From: an uncultured Clostridia bacterium
GTDB taxonomy: Bacteria > Bacillota > Clostridia > Christensenellales > UBA1242
DNA: 22,016 nt
Direction: 5' to 3'
Assembly: GCA_934771475.1 (NCBI GenBank)
Contig: CAKVMD010000016.1
Location: forward strand, 1 to 22,016
Shown: piece after piece, positions 1-5,131 of the stretch
Layout: each line of letters opens with the position of its first letter
How positions within the stretch are numbered: the first letter of the stretch is position 1
Made by a program: the position numbers and the translations under genes
Notes under the pieces: model-generated
Told to the model about the DNA's origin: nothing
The model's database searches: none
What the model saw: the letters and a program-made list of their open reading frames with translations, nothing else

Positions 1-22
1 ATCTTATCTCCCTAAAATTTTC

Positions 23-70
23 TCTCACCTTTATTTTATCATTTGTTTTTCCCTTTGTCAATAGGTGAGA
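23..70. repeat. Inverted repeat bracketing the left-edge promoter
   Basis: TCTCACCT at 23-30 and its exact complement AGGTGAGA at 63-70 are separated by 32 bases that hold the -35 and -10 boxes. One arm lies just upstream of the -35 box and the other close to the expected transcription start. That placement suggests a two-site repressor operator, but it could also be a hairpin-prone sequence of no function. The factor is unknown. Confidence 0.5.
33..61 (-). promoter_or_regulatory. Sigma-A-type promoter driving a gene off the left edge
   Basis: On the minus strand TTGACA (56-61) is followed after exactly 17 bases by TAAAAT (33-38), with an extended -10 TG at 40-41. This is one of the best promoter matches in the window. 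Downstream on the minus strand an AGGGAG-like ribosome site lies near positions 8-14, and the last window bases (AT at positions 2-1) would complete a start codon if the next base is G. The promoter therefore probably serves a gene that begins at the window boundary. Its identity cannot be seen. Copies of an 8-base inverted repeat sit on both sides. Confidence 0.7.
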
Positions 71-154
71 AAAAATAGGCGCAAAAAAGGTTTGCACATT
101 ATGTTTATTTAAATTATTAAAATTTAGCAAATCATCTTTTAGATTTTTCATTTA

Positions 155-215
155 AAAGCAAAAAAATCACTTTAAATGAAGAAAATATGTAATTCTCTTC
201 AAATAAAGTGATTTT
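155..215 (-). terminator. Rho-independent terminator of groES-groEL
   Basis: AAAATCACTTTA (163-174) pairs with TAAAGTGATTTT (204-215). After a small AA/AA internal loop, TGAAGA (177-182) pairs with TCTTCA (196-201), leaving a 13-base loop. Read on the minus strand the stem is followed by a run of T. It sits 25 bases after the groEL stop codon and fits an intrinsic terminator for the operon. Confidence 0.85.
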
Positions 216-239
216 ACCTATGCATCTTTATATTTTTTA

Positions 240-1856
240 TCAATACACATCTTGGCTTTGTTTTTTATCGGTTTTGTCTTCCACTTCAACCACAAGCGCC
301 TCTGTTGTAAGCATAGTTGCAGAAACAGAAACTGCATTTTGGAGTGCAGAACGAGTTACCTTTGTAGGGTCAAGGATACCGCGTTCAACCATGTCGCAAA
401 ATTCATTATTGAGAGCGTCAAAGCCATAAGCTTTTTCAGCAAGGTTTTCATAAATCTTATTGACAACAACACCGCCATCAACACCCGAATTTTTAGCAAT
501 TTGACGAATAGGCTCTTCAATAGCACGAAGAACTATGCCCGCGCCAGTTTTTTCATCACCATTGAGGGTTTCAACAAGGTTTTTAAGAGCAGGGCTAGTT
601 TTTAAAAGTGCAACACCGCCACCAGGTACAACACCTTCTTCGCTGGCTGCTTTTGTTGCTGCAAGTGCGTCTTCAATGCGAAGTTTTTTCTCTTTCATTT
701 CAACTTCTGTTGCGCTTCCAACTTTTATCACAGCAACGCCACCGGCTAGTTTTGAAAGTCTTTCGGTAAGTTTTTCGCGTTCATAGTCGCTTTTTTGATT
801 TTTGATTTGTTCTCTTATTTGGTTAACCCTTGCTTTTATTGCTTCTTTTTCACCAGCGCCTTCTACAATCGTGGTAGAATCTTTATCTACGCGCACAGTT
901 TTTGCTCTCCCGAGATTTTCAATAGTTGCTGTTTTAAGGTCGTAACCAAGTTCCTCGCTGATAACACTGCCACCAGTGAGAATAGCAATATCTTCAAGCA
1001 TGGCTTTGCGTTTTTCGCCAAAGCTTGGTGCTTTTACGCAAACGCAAGTAAATGTGCCACGAAGTTTATTTAAAATAATCGTTGTAAGGGCTTCGCCTTC
1101 GATTTCGTCAGCGATGATTAAAAGTTTTCCGCCCGCTTTAACAATCTCTTCAAGAAGAGGCAAAATCTCTTGAATGTTTGAGATTTTTTTGTCGGTTATG
1201 AGTATGTAAGGATTATCAAGTTCGGCAAGCATTTTATCTGTGTTTGTGCACATATATGGAGATAAATATCCCCTATCAAATTGCATTCCCTCAACAACGC
1301 CGAGTTCGGTTTTCATGGTTTGAGATTCTTCAACTGTGATAACACCATCCGCGCCAACCTTTTCCATTGCCTCTGCGATAAGTCCGCCAATCTCCTCATC
1401 TCCCGCAGAAATTGATGCAACCTTTTTAATATCATCGTTGTCTGCAACTGGTTTTGATAATTTTTTAAGTTCCTCACAAACGCAGTCGCACGCTTTGAAT
1501 ATACCCTTTTTAAGTATAACTGGGTTTGCACCAGCAACAAAGTTTTTCATACCCTCTTTAATGATTGCTTCGGCAAGTACGCACGCTGTTGTTGTGCCAT
1601 CACCTGCAACATCATTGGTTTTAACAGAAACCTCTTTAATAAGTTCTGCGCCCATGTTTTCAAAAGGGTCGTCAAGTTCAATTTCTTTGGCGATTGTAAC
1701 ACCGTCATTAGTGATAAGTGGCGAAGAGTATTGTTTGCCAAGCACAACATTTCTTCCCTTTGGGCCAAGGGTGATTTTAACAGTGCTTGCAAGTGCACTT
1801 ACGCCTCGTTCAAGCGCCTTTCTTGCTTCAATTCCTTCAAGTATTTTTTTAGACAT
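240..1856 (-). CDS. groEL: Chaperonin GroEL (Hsp60, 538 aa)
   Basis: Large chaperonin subunit. It forms a tetradecameric double ring in the cytoplasm, encloses unfolded proteins with the GroES lid and refolds them using ATP. The sequence shows the family's nucleotide-site blocks: LGPKGRNVV at 30-38, the TNDG segment with Asp51, and GDGTTT at 85-90. Length is normal for the family. The C-terminus ends KKQSQDVY and lacks the Gly-Gly-Met tail found in many GroELs, including that of E. coli; tails vary, so function need not be lost. It starts 14 bases after the groES stop, with the ribosome site GGAGGG beginning at that stop codon, which indicates translational linkage. A terminator follows. Identity is certain. 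Confidence 0.98.
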   Translation of the reverse strand: MSKKILEGIEARKALERGVSALASTVKITLGPKGRNVVLGKQYSSPLITNDGVTIAKEIELDDPFENMGAELIKEVSVKTNDVAGDGTTTACVLAEAIIKEGMKNFVAGANPVILKKGIFKACDCVCEELKKLSKPVADNDDIKKVASISAGDEEIGGLIAEAMEKVGADGVITVEESQTMKTELGVVEGMQFDRGYLSPYMCTNTDKMLAELDNPYILITDKKISNIQEILPLLEEIVKAGGKLLIIADEIEGEALTTIILNKLRGTFTCVCVKAPSFGEKRKAMLEDIAILTGGSVISEELGYDLKTATIENLGRAKTVRVDKDSTTIVEGAGEKEAIKARVNQIREQIKNQKSDYEREKLTERLSKLAGGVAVIKVGSATEVEMKEKKLRIEDALAATKAASEEGVVPGGGVALLKTSPALKNLVETLNGDEKTGAGIVLRAIEEPIRQIAKNSGVDGGVVVNKIYENLAEKAYGFDALNNEFCDMVERGILDPTKVTRSALQNAVSVSATMLTTEALVVEVEDKTDKKQSQDVY

Positions 1857-1870
1857 ATTCCCTTTCCCTC

Positions 1871-2155
1871 CTATTCAATAACAGCCAAAATGTCAGTTTG
1901 GCGAACGACCACGCATTCTTTATCATCGATATTAATCTCTGTGCCAGTATATTTGCCATAAAGCACCTTATCGCCGACTTTAACCTGCATTGAAACTTCC
2001 TTTCCGTCTAAATTCATGCCATTGCCAACTGCGACAACTTCTGCTAGTTGACTTTTTTCTTGGGCGGCTGTTGGAAGAATAATTCCACCTTTTGTTTCCT
2101 TTTCGTTTTCTAGTGGTTTAAGCACCACTCTGTCAAATAATGGTTTTAATTTCAT
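1871..2155 (-). CDS. groES: Co-chaperonin GroES (Hsp10, 94 aa)
   Basis: Small chaperonin subunit. The heptameric ring caps GroEL and closes the folding chamber. Family hallmarks are visible: the N-terminal KPLFDRVVLKPL strand, the mobile-loop region with KGGIILPTAAQEK (residues about 23-35) that contacts GroEL, the GxV/VGDKVLYGKYTG core, and the C-terminal ILAVIE strand. Length is typical. It is the first gene of the groES-groEL operon, has a near-perfect AAGGAGGT ribosome site seven bases before the ATG, and has a promoter within 50 bases upstream. No CIRCE palindrome is present at the usual place, so HrcA control is not evident. Confidence 0.97.
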   Translation of the reverse strand: MKLKPLFDRVVLKPLENEKETKGGIILPTAAQEKSQLAEVVAVGNGMNLDGKEVSMQVKVGDKVLYGKYTGTEINIDDKECVVVRQTDILAVIE

Positions 2156-2176
2156 ATTTAACCTCCTTGCACATTG

Positions 2177-2206
2177 ATTATAACTCTAAATTTGACTTTT
2201 TGGCAA
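2177..2206 (-). promoter_or_regulatory. Likely promoter of groES-groEL
   Basis: On the minus strand TTGCCA (2201-2206) is followed after 18 bases by a perfect TATAAT (2177-2182), 21 bases before the groES ATG. The spacer contains AGTCAAA, which matches one half-site of the CtsR heat-shock repressor. A second in-register half-site is not present, so CtsR control is only a possibility. Confidence 0.6.
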
Positions 2207-2217
2207 ATATTTTACGC

Positions 2218-2234
2218 ACTATGCTCCTCATAGT
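2218..2234. repeat. Inverted repeat in the groES / SPOR-like divergent region
   Basis: ACTATG (2218-2223) and CATAGT (2229-2234) form a perfect 6-base dyad around CTCCT. It lies upstream of the groES -35 box and next to the possible -35 box of the rightward gene. It could be an operator acting in both directions. It does not match the CIRCE consensus. Confidence 0.35.
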
Positions 2235-2261
2235 TTGCATTTTTTTGTCATACACTAGAAT
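2234..2261 (+). promoter_or_regulatory. Possible promoter of the SPOR-like gene
   Basis: TTTGCA (2234-2239) and TAGAAT (2256-2261) are separated by 16 bases. Transcription would start near 2268, leaving a leader of under 30 bases that carries GGAGG at 2276-2280. The match is moderate, and the left box touches the dyad at 2218-2234. Confidence 0.35.
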
Positions 2262-2295
2262 TGTATTATGTTTATGGAGGAAGTTTCAACTTTTT

Positions 2296-3054
2296 ATGCC
2301 AATTTTTTTTAAAAATAATAAAAAAAGTTTAATTGCGATGGGATCATGTCTCCTTTTTATCGTTTGTCTAGTGATTGCAAACTTTATCGCCTCATCCCTC
2401 ATCGCAACAGGTAAAAATGTAAGTGAAGTAAAGTCGTCTGCGTACGATTTGTACATGATTTCTCTTGCAAAAAGTCAGGTTAAAAGCGAGGCAATTTCAC
2501 TAAGCGCTGATTATCAGAAAATAGGCGCAGGCGGTTACATTTGGGAGCAAGAAGGTTATTTTCATGTGATAAGTTCGGCATATTCAAATAAAAACGATGC
2601 AATTTTAGTGCAAAACAGCGTAAAGGCAAAAGGAATTGAAAGCTGTCTTATTAATGTTCATTTTGATAGCTATACTATAAACGGGAATTTCACCGACAGT
2701 GAAGCAAAGGTTTTGACCAAAGCATTAAACTGCTTTCAAAATTACTACCATAGTTTATATGACATCGCCATAAGTTATGATACATCAGTCTATAATGAAA
2801 TTTCGGCGCGACTTGCTGTCAACAACGCTCACAGCACACTTTCATCACTGCTTGCGGATTTTGAAACGATTTTCGCAGATGATTGCACTGCCACTCCACT
2901 TAAAGATTTGCATACCGCTCTCAACGACGCTTTATCAGCAAGCAAAGACCTCTGCTCTGGCGTTCCAGTAAATGCGGGGCAAACTTATTCTTCACTTATA
3001 AAGTACCACTATCTTAAAATTTTAGAAATTTATCTCAATTTGACTACAAAATGA
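2296..3054 (+). CDS. Membrane-anchored SPOR-like protein, function unknown (252 aa)
   Basis: The reading frame is open back to 2140, but that would place the start inside groES, so the ATG at 2296 was chosen. GGAGG at 2276-2280 is 15 bases upstream, a long spacing that leaves the start uncertain. Residues 11-36 are one hydrophobic segment after a Lys-rich N-terminus, predicting a single-pass protein with its bulk outside. Residues about 80-122 (GYIWEQEGYFHVISSAYSNK, then an acidic/amide-rich helix and a GIES-type turn) resemble a SPOR peptidoglycan-binding fold, including the alternating aromatic strand. The C-terminal half (about 130-252) looks helical and is not recognised. It is transcribed away from groES and ends before a strong terminator. 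The SPOR call is inference from pattern; a role in cell wall or sporulation is plausible but unproven. Confidence 0.7.
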   Translation: MPIFFKNNKKSLIAMGSCLLFIVCLVIANFIASSLIATGKNVSEVKSSAYDLYMISLAKSQVKSEAISLSADYQKIGAGGYIWEQEGYFHVISSAYSNKNDAILVQNSVKAKGIESCLINVHFDSYTINGNFTDSEAKVLTKALNCFQNYYHSLYDIAISYDTSVYNEISARLAVNNAHSTLSSLLADFETIFADDCTATPLKDLHTALNDALSASKDLCSGVPVNAGQTYSSLIKYHYLKILEIYLNLTTK

Positions 3055-3388
3055 AATTTATCAAATATTTTCAACTATGTTTGTAAGTTTTGCTTGGCGC
3101 AGAATAGGCACGAAGTCATAAACGAAAATATGGGCTTAGACAAAAAAGAAAGAAGTCAAGGACTGACGATTTGACTTCTTTCTTTTTGTTAAAAATTGGG
3201 TTTGATTTAATTTGATAGACAAAAAACTGTTATAGATACTACCAAATCAAATATGGCGAGTAAACTTGCTCCCTGGAACTAATTGATGTTAAAATTTTAA
3301 ATACAACTTACGATAATATGTGAACTTGTTCACGGAACTAATTACACTGATAATTTCAAATACAATTTACGATAGTATGTGAACTTGC
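3055..3388. other. 334-base gap: terminator plus diverged repeats
   Basis: No credible gene is present. From the left: about 90 bases with nothing recognisable, a perfect 17-bp hairpin (3143-3187), a degenerate first copy of a hairpin repeat (around 3240-3272), and two clear 59-base tandem copies (3275-3392), the last of which enters the ssb stop codon. Read from ssb the gap is a structured 3' untranslated region of about 200 bases. Confidence 0.6.
3143..3187. terminator. Bidirectional intrinsic terminator, perfect 17-bp stem
   Basis: The arms at 3143-3159 and 3171-3187 are exact complements (17 of 17) around an 11-base loop. The outer end of the stem is A-rich on one side and T-rich on the other, so each strand reads as hairpin plus T run. 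It lies between the rightward SPOR-like gene and the leftward ssb, and can serve both. Confidence 0.85.
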
Positions 3389-3392
3389 TCAC
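3275..3392. repeat. Two tandem 59-base repeats with hairpin cores
   Basis: Unit 1 (3275-3333) and unit 2 (3334-3392) are both 59 bases and start with GGAACTAATT. They share TTACGAT, TATGTGAACTTG and a terminal TCAC. Each ends in a small dyad: GTGAAC-TT-GTTCAC is perfect in unit 1, while unit 2 has one change that still allows a G-U pair in RNA. A third, diverged core (GAGTAA...TTGCTC, 3258-3271) precedes them and keeps pairing through a wobble. The last core contains the ssb stop codon. Confidence 0.8.
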
Positions 3393-4054
3393 CCGAAGTT
3401 TTCACTTGACTCAACTTTTTCTTCAATTATGATTTTCTGACATGAAACTTCATACGCAGTTTTTTCAAGAATTTGCCCGTCTGGGGTTTCTTTTTTATAG
3501 TTGCGAGATTGTATACGCCCGTTAAGGGTTACCTTTGTGCCCACTTTTAAACTTTGTACAAACTTGGCATTTCTACCCCATAATATGCAAGGGATATAGT
3601 CGCTTTTGTTAAATGCTGGACGATTTACCGCTAAAAGAATGTCGCATATTTGGCGATTGAAAGGTGTTGTTCTGAAAATTGGTTCCTTGCAAATAAAGCC
3701 AGTAAGGGTTAAATCATTTGTCCCCTCATCACTTTCTTCCGCTTCTTTCACCTCTTTAACAAAGAATGAAAGGATAAGCCTGCTTTTTCCATCTATCACA
3801 CGATTATATGAACGAAGTTCGCCTCCAAAGGAAACTTCGGTTTGTTTATTTAAATCAATATTGTACGCTTTTACCAATTTTTCGCTTATTGTAAAAGGCA
3901 ATATGTCGGCAGCCATTGATAGGCGGTTTACTTGAATTTTCCCCTCAAAAAAGGTTTCTCCCTCGACCTCAAAAGTATTTGTAACGCCACCGACAAGCGT
4001 TCCTATAAGTTTTCCTTTGTTGTTTTGAATTGCTGTAACTAAATTACTGTTCAT
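3389..4054 (-). CDS. ssb: Two-OB-fold single-stranded DNA-binding protein (221 aa)
   Basis: Binds single-stranded DNA during replication and repair. The C-terminal half (about 114-210) is a clear OB fold with the clostridial block FICKEPIFRTTPFNRQICD, then NRPAFNKSDYIPCILWGRNA and the GTKVTLNGRIQSR strand. The N-terminal half (about 14-103) is a second, diverged OB-like domain with FFEGKIQVNRLS and FGGELRSYNR. An acidic linker (EAEESDEGTND) joins them. This double architecture is known in Clostridia and differs from the usual one-OB SSB. The typical acidic tip ending in Pro-Phe is absent; the protein ends ESSENFG. It lies 12 bases downstream of pdaB with its own AAGGAG site, so the two probably share a transcript. 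The stop codon is inside a repeat hairpin. Confidence 0.85.
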   Translation of the reverse strand: MNSNLVTAIQNNKGKLIGTLVGGVTNTFEVEGETFFEGKIQVNRLSMAADILPFTISEKLVKAYNIDLNKQTEVSFGGELRSYNRVIDGKSRLILSFFVKEVKEAEESDEGTNDLTLTGFICKEPIFRTTPFNRQICDILLAVNRPAFNKSDYIPCILWGRNAKFVQSLKVGTKVTLNGRIQSRNYKKETPDGQILEKTAYEVSCQKIIIEEKVESSENFG

Positions 4055-4066
4055 AATTTTCTCCTT

Positions 4067-4831
4067 TTAATTTTTGTGTTGCACTCCATTTGCGTCAATA
4101 CGATAATCTTGCTGATAGATAAGTTCCCCCACGCTTGTAACTTTGTATCCTCCATTTGTAAGATAGTCAAGCGTTAGCCTTAATGACTCAGTTACATGGT
4201 CAGCATTGTTGTGCATAAGAATGATTGAACCATTTTTTGCCCCTTTCATCACCCGCTTTGTAACTTCACCCGCAGAAAGACCTTTCCAATCAAGAGAATC
4301 TACATCCCATTGAATGGCTTTAAGACCAAGAGAAGAACAGGTTGAAAGAAGCGCATTGTTATAAGAGCCAAACGGAGGACGAAAAACTTTAATTTCTTTG
4401 CCTGTTATATCAGTTATTTTTTTCATGCTGACAAGAAGTTCTTTTTCTATCGTGGACTTATCAAGTTTCGCCATGTCTGGATGTGTATTTGAATGCGTTC
4501 CGATTTCAAGACCTGCTTCATCAATCGCTTTGACCATTTCAGGATATTTATCCACCCAAAAGCCAACGAGGAAAAAAGTTCCAGTGCAATTATATTCTTT
4601 TAAAATGCTGATGATTTCTTGGGTCTTATCTGCACCCCATGCGGCATCAAAAGAAATTGCAACCTGTTTTTCATCGGTGTCAACGCGGTAAATTGGGACA
4701 AGTCTGCTGGAAGAGCCAAACCAAACCGAAGCGCTTGCACTCCCCTCAAAAGATATTCCCAGCACCACAACAACAGCAAGCATGGCTAAAATAATTTTAA
4801 TGGTTCTTGATTTGATAACGCAAAATGGCAT
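4067..4831 (-). CDS. pdaB: PdaB-type polysaccharide deacetylase, sporulation-associated (254 aa)
   Basis: A carbohydrate-esterase-4 (NodB-fold) protein. A TTG at 4837 is in frame, but GAGG (4839-4842) would sit only one base from it and seven bases from the ATG at 4831, so the ATG is the start. Residues 9-36 form a signal/anchor segment (KIILAMLAVVVVLGI) ending in a Ser/Ala cleavage-like region. NodB motifs: SFDAAWG at 60-66, HSNTH at 113-117 (metal His pair), RPPFGSYN at 151-158, and LMHN at 205-208. The second Asp of the usual TFDDG is Ala63, as in PdaB relatives, where that position is also non-acidic, so catalysis may differ. PdaB is needed late in spore formation in Bacillus. The gene suggests an endospore former. 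It leads a pdaB-ssb operon, an unusual partnership. Confidence 0.85.
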   Translation of the reverse strand: MPFCVIKSRTIKIILAMLAVVVVLGISFEGSASASVWFGSSSRLVPIYRVDTDEKQVAISFDAAWGADKTQEIISILKEYNCTGTFFLVGFWVDKYPEMVKAIDEAGLEIGTHSNTHPDMAKLDKSTIEKELLVSMKKITDITGKEIKVFRPPFGSYNNALLSTCSSLGLKAIQWDVDSLDWKGLSAGEVTKRVMKGAKNGSIILMHNNADHVTESLRLTLDYLTNGGYKVTSVGELIYQQDYRIDANGVQHKN

Positions 4832-4879
4832 TTGCAAACCTCGCTTTTAATGATAAATCATGATTAAATTTGCTCAAAC

Positions 4880-4930
4880 GAGAAACCTGTCTCATTTTGG
4901 CAAGAAAAAAGTCAAAATGTCGAATTTCTC
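4880..4930. repeat. Nested inverted repeat upstream of pdaB
   Basis: Outer arms GAGAAA (4880-4885) and TTTCTC (4925-4930) enclose inner arms CATTTTG (4893-4899) and CAAAATG (4913-4919). The 7-mer TGTCGAA (4918-4924), matching the Spo0A-box core, overlaps the right side. It may be a leader structure or operator for pdaB. No T run follows on either strand, so it is not a terminator. Confidence 0.4.
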
Positions 4931-4973
4931 TTTCATTTCTAAATATACTAGCCTTGTCCTAAAAAATGACAAA

Positions 4974-5020
4974 AACGCAAAAAAACACGACAAATAAAAG
5001 ATTAAATCTTTACTGTCGTG
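4974..5020 (-). terminator. Intrinsic terminator after parC
   Basis: CACGACA (4986-4992) pairs with TGTCGTG (5014-5020), and AAGATT/AATCTT can pair inside. On the minus strand the stem is followed by seven T in a row with further T-rich sequence. It lies 112 bases after the parC stop. Confidence 0.8.
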
Positions 5021-5131
5021 CTTTTTGTTTAGTTAATGTTTTTTAGAATATATATAGAGAGAGTTGATGGCTACTATGCGGTCAGCGGCTAAAAACTATC
5101 TATAATTTTACCAACATCTTTCTATAATTTT

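Larger units (their letters stand above)
4832..5131. other. 300-base gap between parC and pdaB
   Basis: It holds the parC terminator (4974-5020), an AT/AG-rich microsatellite-like run (about 5048-5062), two copies of TCTATAATTTT near 5099 and 5121, and a bulged inverted repeat at 4880-4930 upstream of pdaB. A weak pdaB promoter may exist near 4850-4880 (TTGAGC, 16 bases, TATCAT on the minus strand). No gene was recognised. Confidence 0.5.

Noticed and set aside
1336..1881. Long open frame antisense to groEL
   Set aside because: It is the complement of a well-identified gene. Its product is low-complexity (Ser/Ile/Pro-rich) with no domain, and there is no ribosome site.
2156..2240. CIRCE element upstream of groES
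   Set aside because: Only a loose resemblance (TTACGCACT) upstream of the promoter; the arms do not pair in the CIRCE register.
3275..3392. Possible minimal CRISPR array
   Set aside because: The whole 59-base unit is repeated, with no alternation of constant repeat and unique spacer, and no cas gene is present.
5041..5131. Possible small RNA starting near the TATATATA run
   Set aside because: A box pair can be drawn (TTGTTT, 18 bases, TATATA), but no defined hairpin terminator or conserved fold follows.
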